The position numbers and the translations under genes were made by a program. This document shows, piece by piece, positions 11,989 through 22,965 of a stretch of DNA of 64,000 bases. The DNA comes from Tetracladium setigerum (Eukaryota > Ascomycota > Leotiomycetes > Helotiales). The DNA lies in NCBI GenBank assembly GCA_031472005.1, contig PZJY01000002.1, positions 2,046,001-2,110,000 of the forward strand. The letters run 5' to 3'. The notes beneath the pieces are model-generated. The model was given only the letters and a program-made list of their open reading frames with translations. It searched no databases and was not told the origin of the DNA. Within the stretch, counting starts at the first letter, position 1; the number at the start of each line of letters is the position of its first letter.

Positions 11989-13005
11989 CTACGGCTGTGT
12001 AGTCGTCTGAGTCTCTGAAAGCGGCACAGAATTTTTCGAACTTTTTGTACTGAAACGTTCTTGAATAGCACTGTCAAGCTGTTGAAACAGCGGACGGTAT
12101 GTAGAGAACGATGCAGCGAGTATACCAATGAATGGCTCTGTGATCTGGGCAATGAACAGCTGGGAGGCTGTATATGTGTAGTCGGGATTGTTGGCGGTCG
12201 AGGGAACTTGGACTATGACAGCGATGCTTGCTCCACTGGCAAATATGCCCATCCCAAGGAGTCCATAAGTGACTCTTTTTGCCCTCTTGTTGATCGTCCA
12301 GTCTTTTAACATAAATATGGGTAGAAAACTTGTTGCCCAATCGGCCGCAGTAGCAACGGAGTACTGGAGATACAGGAGGTGCATCGTCGTATCAGTTGGC
12401 ACACAGTTCCCGCTGATGCCGGACACAAAAACGTTCCAGTATGAGGCGATTGGTATGCAATATAATATGTTTATTTTGACAAGATTAAAGAGATTGATAA
12501 CGGTAGTAACGATCGCGATGCCGTAAATAGTTCTTCTCTGCCATGGGACCTGAGTTATCCGGAGAAAGAGCAAGCAGAGTGAAATTCTCAATGCAATTAT
12601 ACTCAAGTATATGCTTATACACCCGGTATACACAAGCTATACTCGAAATCAGTTCAATTATCAAAGACTATCACGGGGTTCGAGGTCCAACCCTGAAAAT
12701 AATAACTAGGTCGTCTGGACTTATGACATCCTGATGGCCGCCAAAACCGTGCAAGGCTTTCGTTGCTCCACACACGGTTAAAACGATGAAGAAAAGCTTC
12801 CCAACTTAGCGGCGCATTTTTTGTGCGTTCTGATTCAACTTACCAGGCTTAAGAGAAGTAACAAGTCTTCAACGCCAAACGACCTTGAAATGAATAAACG
12901 AATCCAAACTCGGAGACCGACCGCCAAAAATGCCACGATAGGTGTGACCAGGTTGAAAATGAAGTAGACATATCCATGAGAACTCAGTTGCTGTATTGTA
13001 TACAT
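11989..13005 (-). CDS. Rhodopsin-like integral membrane protein (Pth11/SatC-type)
   Basis: Three exons (13005-12844, 12796-12692, 12636-11989) join in frame to 304 residues with 47- and 55-nt introns. The protein has about seven hydrophobic segments, for example HGYVYFIFNLVTPIVAFLAV, VEDLLLLLSLLFFIVLTV, SIYLSIIALRISLCLLFLRI, TIYGIAIVTTVINLFNLV and VTYGLLGMGIFASGASIAVI. The architecture and the short polar tail match the fungal rhodopsin-like domain found in Pth11-related receptors and in SatC-like proteins of secondary-metabolite clusters. Ligand and role are unknown. The intron boundaries were inferred from frame restoration. The ATG at 13003-13005 is the first in-frame Met and leaves little sequence before the first membrane segment, as usual for the family. 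No biosynthetic core enzyme lies beside it. Confidence 0.75.
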
Positions 13006-15640
13006 CGAATTTGCGGTGAAGTGGACGTCCAGTTCCACCAAACGGGATGTTGTGCCCTTCTGGATGCTTGGGATCGGCCAGTATTTGAAGTATGCCCCGA
13101 GATTGGAACCAAAATCCAGACTCCAAGAACATGGGTTAGTGGCGCAACTGATCTATCATTTGTTTCATTTGTTTTTTCGTTACAGCCAGCCACTTCGCCT
13201 GATCCTCCATTGAAACTCCTGCAAAACATCGAGGTGTGTTCGGAGAGCTATCGAGACGACGCTCTGGAGAGAAGCCCGAGGAACAGCTTACTGTAAATTT
13301 GACATTTTTGAGTTGAATATTGATGGAATATCGCTCTTCAATGAGAGTGTCTTCTACCATTTCAACAAGGATACGAATCTTTGTGCTCGTCCACTTCCGT
13401 CCCAGAATTGTGACATGTCAGATCAAATTGATCAGGCGAAACACACCGAAAGCTTAGTCGCCGTGGGAAGCTAAATCTTCAGGTTATCGAAGAAATTACT
13501 CGCCGTTGTATGTAAAGAAGGAAACGGGTGTCTTACTCATATATAGAAAAGAACATGAGAGCGGACAGCTCCCAATAATGTAGTGCGAATGCCATCCCAG
13601 AACTTGCCAACAAGATGCTTGAGTTGTATCCCCAATCAAAAGGCAGGAAAAGTGTTAAAACAGTCGCAAGTCTGATACAGATCACAATCCCGGCCATTGC
13701 GACGTTGATAGTTGACAATTGAGGGTACTGGGTGAGAGTTCTTTTTCCTGTTGAATTGATAGAGTCGATCTAGTTGTGACAAATGTTATCTAGGTCGATG
13801 GGGAACTGGGTTATGTCCGGAGTGAAACTAGAACTTGACCTAAATCCCGCTAAGGTATGTGTTTCGACGATGGACAGAATTAGAGGTATTCAATCGAGAT
13901 AATCAGGAGATAAAGATCCAGGGTCCAAAATAATGAGCTCAAGACTGCCTCCACAGTCTGATTATATCTTCTAAATGCAAAAGCATACCAATTGGCGATT
14001 GAAAGTCCAGACTACCGAACAAATACAGCAAGATTATAGAGTAGAGAACCTGGATGGTCGATAGCTCAGTCTCAGCTAGTCTTCCTCCTTCGGTCTCTAC
14101 AAGTTCCTTCGGGGCGGTCGAATCCACGCACGAACCGATATACAAGTTGAAGATTTGATCAATGTAACATCATCGTGGCTCTGAACTTCAATAGAATTTC
14201 CATAGGTCTGCACTTCCAGATCGTATGTCCCAGATTGGGTCATGCTGACGTAGAGGCTGAACCGACAACTTTAGCGTCTCTCATCTTTCCAACCGGCGTC
14301 AGTCCAGGTGTGCATTGCTCTTCCTTCTCCGCGGATGATTGAGTGACTGTTAGGTGGGCTTTGGGCTCCGGTTCTCTAAGCTTCTTCGGCTCCAGTGCGC
14401 GGTGTCCGAGAAACTCCAGGTCAATATTGGACTATCAAAAGACATATATGAGAATGCGGAAGAACGGGCGTCTCTATGGAAGGACAACTGATCGTTTAAA
14501 GTAATGTGTTGGGGTGTTGTTGTTGTTCTGCTTCCAACTTCGTGCTTTGATGATCTGTGAGAGGTTGATTCGGGTTAGGAAACGTCTCCGTAACCAAAGG
14601 AAGGTAGTTCACGGTGAGCCGAAGGTCTGATACGAGGGTCGTCCGAATACATGGATGATTGACTTGGGATCAGGAGTAATGACACCGAAAGATATATGAT
14701 CACAGATATCAACAATAGTGAAAGCTGGAATCGTCATGTTTGTTTTCCTAAGTTGCGATTGCAACTTGTCCAAAATATCAATTGATGGCCCAGAAAACGT
14801 ATCTAAAGTACAGAAAACCAGTAGGCAAGCCGCAACGATGACAACTCGTAGCAGAAGGGCAAAAAATCGGGAGGACGGCATTATGGCTGGTGCACACGAC
14901 CACTAGGCTGTGCCCCAGTCCAAATAATGGACGATTGCCTCTCACAGCGATCTGAAAAACTCATGAGCAGAGCTACAAGTTTGCAGGAAGGTCTACCGCA
15001 GGAAAGATAACAGATTGGGGTGACAAGCCGTGCCGAGTAACCCACCGATTCAGCATGCTGATGTGCCCAAAAAAAAGATAGCAGAAGAACAAACCAATGG
15101 TCGGGTGTGAGACGCGAGTATGGCTGCAAGAGCCACAAGATATCAAGGCCGGTCCAACTGCCCCTCCCCTCTTACTTCAAATATGCGACAAGCCTTCCAA
15201 GGTTTAAGGGTCAGAGATGCCTTCATCGCGTCCGATATTGAACAAGGTGTGTGTCGAACGCTTATTTCACTCTTCCAACCCTCTCTTACAATTAACCACT
15301 TAAGCCCGGTGAAGGGAGAGTTTCAAAGCTCGAGAGGGAGGAATTGTAGTCATAGTAACACGCTGGCTTTTCATCATCTGTGAAATATGGTTAGCGATTG
15401 CAATAAATGTGGTTTGAGAAGTTGGGGGCTTACGTGTATAAAACTTGGAAGGATTGAAGAAGAAGAAAAGAATTTGGAGCTCTGAGGGAAAAGATGTAGG
15501 TGTGCCATGCTTGGCGCGCTAACCGGACGTGGACAGTTCCCAAAATATTTGGGGACGACCATCATGAATTGCAGATGCCCTGGGGTATCTCAGTGTTCTA
15601 CCAACAATCTTTCTTCCCATGTGGGGAACTGTATAATACA
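13006..15640. other. Gene-poor interval with a possible minus-strand membrane-protein relic
   Basis: About 2.6 kb without a clear gene. On the minus strand, 13718-13533 encodes two hydrophobic segments (INVAMAGIVICIRLATVLTL and ILLASSGMAFALHY) and faintly resembles the N-terminal membrane region of ABCC-type transporters. Further short minus-strand frames at 14145-13939 and 14881-14609 also contain hydrophobic stretches. I could not splice these into one protein, so a decayed transporter gene is only a guess. The right end (about 15,400-15,640) should hold the AspRS promoter. Confidence 0.3.
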
Positions 15641-17969
15641 ATGTCTTTTGTCTCATTTCATCTGCAACGTTCATCAAGACTTCGCGCCTGCATTTCTCCT
15701 TGCCTACGATGGACAATTTCGAGCACTATTCGGACATCTTATAGTCCCGTACGATCGTTCCACGCCTCCAATGCAAGTTTAGCAGACGAAGGGAACCTAT
15801 CACAGGTGGCCGGGGAGTACAAAAGCTCTGGGGTAGCCAACGGGAGCGGGTTCTGGAAAGAATTTAAGGAATCATGTCGGTGTGAAGCACTTTGCTGCAA
15901 AATATACACTAATCCCATTCGTAGATGATGCTCCTATACCTACTTTTTCATTCGGCTCGCGGATACCTATAAGCCAGGTGGACACTCAGAAGTTTACAGC
16001 TGTGGGTTTTCTAGAAAATGTTGTAAACATCTCGAAGAATATGACATTCGCACGTTTGAGGGGCCCTTCTGGCCAACACACGGTGCAGCTGGTCTGCGTG
16101 AACAATCCCGAAGTCAGCAGGGTCTTGAAGGGCATTCGAGTTGGTAGTGCTATCAATGCTTCGGGCTTAATTCGCAAGAAACATGAACGCGGATCGAACA
16201 AGTCAACACATTCCGATACGGACACTATGATCCCCAATAACACTCTCGATGGAAACCAGGTGGAAATTCATTTGGAAAGCATTCAATGCTTGAACACCAT
16301 AGCGCAAAACATTCCCATTAATGTTTCAGATGATACCGTTCAATATCCACCGCAGAGCAGGTATTTGCAAATCCGTTTCGACCAAGAGTTGGCACAGAGG
16401 CTACAGTTCCGATCAGACGTTGCAGCACACATTAGGCATTCTCTTCGAAGCTTTCAAGAAATTGAAACCCCAATATTATTCAAATCTACCCCCGAGGGCG
16501 CGCGAGAGTTCCTTGTTCCAACCAGGAGAAAGGGTTTTGCATATGCACTACCCCAGAGCCCTCAACAGTACAAACAAATATTGATGGCCAGTGGCATCAG
16601 CAAATACTTTCAATTTGCAAGATGTTTTCGCGATGAAGATCTGAGGGCTGATCGACAGCCAGAATTCACACAGGTATAAACTGTAAGCTGTAGCCACGGA
16701 ACATGGCTGACTATGGCAGGTTGATCTTGAAATGGCCTGGGCAACTGGCCATGAAGTTATGTCGCAAGTTGAAAACCTGGTCAAGGATTTGTATAATAAA
16801 TTCGCATCTACTGAGGTGTTTTGTGGAGGTGAAATACCTGAGGGTTCATTTCTCCAAATGCCATACCAGACAGCAATGTCGTGGTATGGTTCTGACAAAC
16901 CAGACCTCAGAATCCAGGGCAAAGTACGATTCTCAAGTTCTTACCCTTGAAACAAAAACTAACAAACCTAGATTTTGGACATTAGTACACTTGTACCAAC
17001 TGAGCTCAAGGCAATGTTAACTAGCATCGAGAACCCCATAATAGATGCGTGGCGACTGAGAACGGGCGGATCTTCGAAGGATGTTCGTGCATTTGTCAAA
17101 AAGTTCATGGATTCGCCAGATGCAGCGGCTTTTATTGCCAACGAAGACGGTGGCCCAGGAGTTTGCATATATGATCCCCGGTCGCCACTCGAAGGTTTAC
17201 AAGCCTTCGGTCATGAACACGCTGAACGGCTGCAGCAGGCTTGGTCTCAATGGGAAGGAGAGATTGAGGAAGGCGATATTCTACTTCTGCAAGCACGTCG
17301 ACCGGAACCACTCTCTGGTGGATCTACGGCACTAGGAAGGCTTCGTCTAGCCATGCACAAGACTGCTGTGGCAGAGGGCTGATTGAGCAAGACCCTGCTC
17401 ATCACTTCCTCTGGATCGTCGACTTTCCCATGTTCACACCAGACAATGAAACTGACCCTGGTCAAGGAGGTACCTCTGGCTTCTCAGCAACCCACCACCC
17501 ATTCACCGCCCCCAAAACTGCCGCCGACGTCGACCTCCTCCTCACAAATCCTCTCCTTGCCACAGCAGACCACTACGATTTGGTCGTCAACGGTGTCGAA
17601 CTTGGCGGCGGCAGTCGCCGGATTCACAACGCTGACATGCAAAAGTTCGTCATGCGTGAAATTCTCAAAATGAGTGAAGAACGCATGAATGACTTTTCTC
17701 ATCTCTTTGATGCGTTAAGTTCCGGATGTCCTCCACATGCTGGGTTTGCGATTGGATATGATAGGCTGATTGCGGTGATGACGGGGAGGGAGAGCGTGAA
17801 GGATGTCATTGCTTTTCCAAAGAGTTCGAAGGGCGAGGATATGATGGTTAGGAGTCCAGCGAAGATTACAGACGTGGAGATGGAGAGGTATCATTTGCAG
17901 TTGAGTAGGAGTAAGAAGCTTGTTGACGAAGAGCTGACGCCCAAGGGAGAAGAGCTTGCTGGTAGATGA
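15641..17969 (+). CDS. msd1: Aspartyl-tRNA synthetase, mitochondrial
   Basis: Exons 15641-15875, 15925-16673, 16720-16923 and 16972-17969 give about 728 residues. The first about 45 residues are Arg/Ser-rich without acidic residues, as in mitochondrial targeting peptides. Class II motif 2 is clear (FARCFRDEDLRADRQPEFTQ), followed by DLEMAWATGHEVM, FGHEHAERL in the bacterial-type insertion, the WIVDFPMF motif, GGGSRRIHNADMQ and motif 3 (PPHAGFAIGYDRL). The enzyme charges mitochondrial tRNA-Asp (Msd1 family). The frame breaks near 17,379: the AVAEG codons run into TGA, whereas one extra C in the GGC-TG context would continue into LIEQDPAHHFLWIVDFP. The exons total 3n+2 bases, as expected for a single lost base. 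The donor of intron 1 (GTCGGT) is weak and that junction is the least certain. Confidence 0.92.
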
Positions 17970-19595
17970 GGCGCCATCGACAGCTTAGGAAAAGCTCGTT
18001 ACCATTAGGCATGTACAAAAAGTTTGTTGTACGATATGTGAACTGTATACTACCAGCATTAGAACGGCGCGATCATACCTCCACTTTGGATTGTAGGCTA
18101 AAGGCAGATATCCCGCGGGATGCCGTTGGACACGAATGAATGAAATTGTTGTATATTATGGCGGAGTTTGCATCAATTATGTTTTGCTTCCATTATATCA
18201 TCGACAATCATGTTTTATTCGGATTTCACAGCAGCGGCATGGAATTTGATTTTGTTTCTTGGGATTGGATTTTGTGTCTTGAATTTGTGTTTGTATTTGA
18301 TTTGATGGCTATGTGGGAAGGAAGAAGGAGTGCGTCTCCAGCGATTCGAGGATGTCAAGTCGACCTAAGGTTCCTCCTACCTACTTATCAAGAAACTTCG
18401 CCTTCAATCTGCTGTTGTGCGAGAGACTCTAGGTTAGGATTAGGAGAGGGCAGACTCACTTGATATCGCTCTGTAGATAGGATTCCCTCGACACATCTGA
18501 TTTGGTCTCGTTCTGGGGATTAGGGTGAGCGCGAAACAAAGGAAGAAAATTAGAATGAATGAATGAATGAAAAAGAAGGACGAAGGACAAGGGCGCGCGA
18601 AATCTTGATCTTGAGGGGGGAGGTGGTATACTCATGCTAAAGCCGGAATGGGAATAATGTACCTTCCTGTGATATGAAGACAGGCGCGCCGTGAGAGAGG
18701 CTGAGACTGTTGGTTGCGATGAGAGGGACACAAAACGCATGGCATGTCCTAACAACTCGTGCCCGGGGAGCATGCGGCAGAGACAACGAATCCCCTTTCA
18801 ATCCTAAGGTACCTCAGGTACTGCTCGTGGAAGCCATCCGTACTTCTCCATCGCGAGAGTGAGAGAGTGGTTGAGGTGGAATCTATCGAAATTTTTAGCA
18901 ATCTTGGGGACGGGATGCACTCACCTATTTCACCTCGATGTCACTGTATTCCAACAAGCGCTGGTTTGCATCTGTTGAATAAAATTGGTGGTGAGTGGGT
19001 GCGAGCTTGCTTTTATACGGGAAGTTCTCCTACTGTTCCGTAATCACGTACTTCCTTTGATGCCAAAGACAAGGGCAATGTAAGGGTACAATCACATTGT
19101 GATGTCAAAGGGACCGGCTGATCTGGACAAAGAAATAAATTTATGAAAGGATTCCAGATAGTTAAGTTTTCCAGGTCAGAGAGTAGAGAAATAAAATCTT
19201 GAAGAATATGCAAGATGAGCCGTCGTGCTGCACAATTACTTTGTTCTGGGCCTCTCTTTTCTTCTGTGAGTTTCACTCGAATCCCAGTAGTCATAACGTC
19301 AATCCCTGCGTACCGAGATGCCCCCCTGTAACGAGACAAATCGTAGGTACTTCGATTTCAAGCGACATGAATTCCATGAACGCTCTAATATTTCTATCCA
19401 TTTTGCTTTCAGTTACATTTGTATACCTCCCCGAACACTCCTGACCCATCGATTCCGAAAATTATTGTGGCATCGTCGCCCATGCCTTGATTTACAGAAA
19501 GCTTCCCTTCACGCTATATAAGACCCTCTGACGTCTATCATCACTATTGAGCTTTTTCCACCTTTTCTTTATCACGTATATCGGTTGCTAGTATA
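17970..19595. other. Intergenic, no gene recognised
   Basis: About 1.6 kb between the AspRS stop and the MITE. It contains the AspRS 3' UTR and a GAAT microsatellite at about 18,553-18,569. No conserved reading frame was found on either strand. Confidence 0.45.
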
Positions 19596-19923
19596 GTTAG
19601 GTCGCGCTACGGAGGTACCATACCATTCGACCCTGAATGTAAAGGTGAGTTTAAAGTTAGCTCTATTACTATAAATAGCGATACTTAATACTTAACTTTT
19701 GATTTAAAATAAAGTTAAGTTTAAGCCTATTATATTATAATTAGCACGGAGGGGGGAGTGAGTAGACCCTTTAACCCGAATATAATATAATAAGCTTAAA
19801 TTTAACTTTATTTAAATCAAAAGTTAAGTATTAAGTATCGCTATTTATAGTAATAGAGCTAACTTTAAACTCACCTTTACATTCGGGGTCGGAGGGTATA
19901 GACCTCCGATAGCGTGATCTAAC
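19596..19923. mobile_element. MITE with long inverted repeats and TA target duplication
   Basis: The two ends are inverted copies of each other over roughly 140 bases: the left arm GTTAGGTCGCGCTACGGAGG matches the right end read in reverse (GTTAGATCACGCTATCGGAG). The arms continue through a shared AT-rich part (for example AGTTAGCTCTATTACTATAA) into a short loop near 19,745-19,780. The element is flanked by TA on both sides (19594-19595 and 19924-19925), as expected for Tc1/mariner-type transposition. At 328 bp it has no room for a transposase, so it would be mobilised in trans. Arm identity is high, with only scattered transitions, which suggests a fairly young insertion. The single-stranded form would fold into a near-complete hairpin. 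Confidence 0.87.
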
Positions 19924-19949
19924 TACAGTAGTTTCGGTTGAAAATTCCT

Positions 19950-20265
19950 TTTTTTTGGCCCACCGGAAGGCCAGTCTCATTACAAATCTGGTTGTGGAAA
20001 CACCGCAAAGTTCCAAGTGTGTGGTTTGCAATCTCACTTAGTGCTAAAAGCTCCGGCTCTTTTTGTCCACCGGAAGGCCAGCAGTATTACAAAGTTAGTA
20101 GTGTTGCAAAGCTAGTTGTGGAAACACCGCAAAGTTCCAAGTGTGTGGTTTGCAATCTCACTTAGTGCTAAAAGCTCCGGCTCTTTTTGTCCACTGGAAG
20201 GCCAGCAGTATTACAAAGTTAGTAGTGTTGCAAAGCTAGTTGTGGAAACACTGCAACTCTTCAAG
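19950..20265 (+). repeat. Tandem repeat upstream of the oxidoreductase gene
   Basis: Three units begin with CCACCGGAAGGCCAG or CCACTGGAAGGCCAG at about 19,960, 20,067 and 20,191, so the periods are 107 and 124 bases; the first unit lacks 17 bases present in the second and third. Each unit carries GTTGTGGAAACACYGCAA; the first two also share TGTGTGGTTTGCAATCTCAC. The array ends about 100 bases before the ATG of the next gene, so it forms its promoter region. Confidence 0.85.
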
Positions 20266-20366
20266 TGTGGTATAAAGAGACTATGTGATACCTTCCAATG
20301 GACGCACAAAGGATATTTACTCAATACCTTATTGACAATTTCATAATCATTTCTATCAACTTCTCA

Positions 20367-21616
20367 ATGGCAGCATATCAAAACATAGCGGCATGGTTAC
20401 CAGGCATAGGGAAGCAGGTCGAAGTCGGTCATGCCAATACTCCAGAGCCGGGCCCAGGGGAGCTTCTCATCGAGGTAAGGAGTGTGAACAAGGAAGCCGG
20501 TTCATTCCTGCTCCCAAATCACATCTCTGCGCAGACTTTCTGACAGCTGACACGACAACAGGTCAAAGTGATCGCTGCTCAGCCAGCAGAGTACAAGATC
20601 CAAGAGGGAACACTCCCGTATCGCCTGAAGTATCCCACAATCATTGGAAGTTAGTTCCCCTTTCCAACAGAGTGGCCTCCACTCTAGAGTACGATTGCTA
20701 AGCCGAGTGCAGTATCATTTTCCGGCACGGTCGTCAAGGTTGGCATGGAGGTCAGCCGCTTCAAGCTGGGCGATCGCATTGTCACCAACAGCGCTGGAAG
20801 TATTCGCAATGATGCCCACTTTGGAGCATACCAGAAATATGCGCTTACTACGCAAGAGATGACAGCGAAGGTAAGGGATTGATATCTCCAACCTAAGTCT
20901 TACGACAAAACCAACTCTCGGCTAACATTATGGCCCTGCAGATTGGAGAAGTGTCCTTCGAAACTGCGGTATCCGTCTCCAGCCTGTGCTATCCTGCTAG
21001 TGCGCTCATCCAATACATGCACCTTGATAGACCAGGAGATCATCCCAATCCCGAGAACAAGAACAAGAAGGTGCTTATCTGGGGCGCTTCTTCTTCGTTT
21101 GGTGCCTACGCAACATACTTGGCTACAAGAGCAGGTTACACAGTAGTAGGCGTTGCATCTTCTCACAATGCCCAGCTTGTGAAGTCCTTCGGTGCTGTGC
21201 ACTTTGTCGACAGGAGATCAGCGACAGTAAAGCACGAGCTTATTGATCTAGGACCTTTCGAAGCGGTCCTAGCAGCTGCTGACTCTGCCAATGATCAACC
21301 TGTGTTGGGGGCTGTCTTGGCTGCGCACGGAGGGGGTACTTTTCTGTCGACAATGGGTTTGCGGGCGGGGGTGGAGCTGCCTCCAGGAGTTAATGGGACC
21401 TTTGCGCCATTCATGGACCCCTACCTTGACCCCAAGAAACGGGACTTCACCGAGTGGGTGTGGTGGGATTTATTGGAAAGTGAGCTCGCGTCTGGCCGGC
21501 TGCAGCCAGTGCCCGTTCAAATTCTCGGTGGGTTAGACAAGGTGCAAGAAGCATGGAATCTGCTCAAGGAGGGAAAAGTAAGTGGCCAAAGATTAGCAAT
21601 CACACCCGGCAGGTAG
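20367..21616 (+). CDS. Medium-chain (zinc-type) alcohol dehydrogenase / trans-enoyl reductase-like
   Basis: Exons 20367-20474, 20562-20649, 20713-20870 and 20942-21616 join to 342 residues. The N-terminal GroES-like half reads AAWLPGIGKQVEVGHANTPE, then QPAEYKIQEG, YPTIIG, and SFSGTVVKVGMEVSRFKLGD. The Rossmann half has KKVLIWGASSSFGAYATYLA (nucleotide-binding G-x-S-x-x-G variant) and FGAVHFVDRRS. The structural and catalytic zinc cysteines are not apparent. This combination is typical of the ToxD/quinone-oxidoreductase-like branch, which includes stand-alone enoyl reductases of polyketide pathways. No polyketide synthase is nearby, so its substrate is unknown. Introns were placed by GT-AG rules, GCTAAG/GCTAAC branch sites and the IIG-ISFSGTV spacing of the family. 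A MITE and a tandem repeat sit in its promoter region. Confidence 0.86.
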
Positions 21617-21878
21617 TGGTAGTCGGAGTCACTTGCACAGTATCTCGATAGCTATACTCACGTTCAATGATAAGACACGTATTTATGTTGGCTGCGCTTC
21701 TACCATTTTCTGAATCGTTGGCGTGCTACTCAGGAGAATATTGCAAAGAAATGTACAAGCACGGTATGATTTAGGCATGCCAGGCGGCACGCCTTCCGCC
21801 AATACCTGACTGGCTTAGTCTATATGGTCGTCGCGATGATAACTATCAAGGAGACGAGAGAACGCTCACCTGGAGAGT
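21617..21878. other. 3' flank of the oxidoreductase
   Basis: About 260 bases with the presumed 3' UTR. Nothing else was seen. Confidence 0.4.
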
Positions 21879-22394
21879 TCATTGTCTCGTAGACTTCTCG
21901 CCTGCCTCTGCCAAGAAATCCGCCATCGATATAGCCTTTTTCTTCTTGTATTCCTCCTCCTCTACCATGTCCTTATACCACTCCATCTCTTGCTCCGTCA
22001 AACTTCTCCTCTTCCTCTCTCCTTCCCGCCTTGGGTTTTCTTGTTGAAGGCTCATTTCAAACTAACTATGCAAGACTTCGGCTTCCAGAGCTTGAGATTC
22101 TTTAGCATGAGCTCGTTGAGTACGAGCTTGTTGGCATAGAGGTCTTTGGCATGCATCATGATAGCATAGCTCTTCATCCCACAGCACATGTTCTGGGCAC
22201 AAGGCTTCCGAGTAGAGATATTCCGCATCATGCGCTTCTCACCAGGTAGCTAGTTCGACTCGACTATCTCGTTCTTCCTCGGCTAGTGTGTCTTTTCGAG
22301 ACCAGATATTCGGGTCGGAATCTACCCAGTCCTCACAGTTCTTCTACCACTCCGGTGGATACACCTTGATGAGCTCTGCAACGCGGTCATCCAT
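21879..22394 (-). pseudogene. Degenerate coding frame with three in-frame stops, unknown
   Basis: Read on the minus strand from ATG at 22392-22394, one frame runs 172 codons to TGA at 21879-21881 with protein-like composition: MDDRVAELIKVYPPEW, VDSDPNIWSRKDTLAEEERD, SEALCPEHVLWDEELCYHDA, and a Lys/Glu-rich end with LTEQEMEWYKDMVEEEEYKK. It is interrupted by TAG at 22344-22346, TGA at 22239-22241 and TAG at 22062-22064. The frame never shifts, so only point changes appear to have broken it. All three stops could come from C-to-T or G-to-A transitions. I do not recognise the family. It may be a relic of a low-copy lineage-specific gene rather than an active one. Confidence 0.5.
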
Positions 22395-22965
22395 GTTGAT
22401 GACAACTGTAAATGAAGCTGTGACTAAAAAAATGAGTTTACTCTGGCTAGGTAGTCTTACTTATAACGTGGATTGTGATAATATCCTGCATATAACAGAA
22501 AGTGGGCGTGCGATGGTTAAATGCATTGCGATGAGATTTTCACTCTGCGTTTTGATTTTCGAAGAAACTGTTGTGTTTCGATCAGCGCTGCTGTTGATTC
22601 GAAACAGAGTATTAACGATAAGAATCATAAGGTTGTTTTAGAACGACGAGACACAATTGCTCTGTTGGTTGAAATGAACAAGACGACAACACAACAACAG
22701 AGAAGCAACATTCAATCTAGAAGTCACCCAATGATTCCTTGGCTTTGAAAATTGAAGCTGAACAGATTCTGCAGTTGCTCAAAAACAGACTTGTTGGAAA
22801 GAGCTTGTGGAGGTGTGAGTTCCTGTTGTTTTGTTCTTCATCTGAAAGCTGCACCAGGTTGCAGTTGAGATGGGTTTAGCCTTTCTCAAAGTCATGAACT
22901 GAACCACCACAACCAAAATCTCACACAAAAACCTCATTAAATCCCCTCAAACTCCTCAATCTCGC
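22395..22965. other. Intergenic
   Basis: About 570 bases between the relic and the carboxypeptidase stop. It contains CAACAACA-type simple sequence near 22,680-22,710 and presumed 3' UTR. No gene was recognised. Confidence 0.4.
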
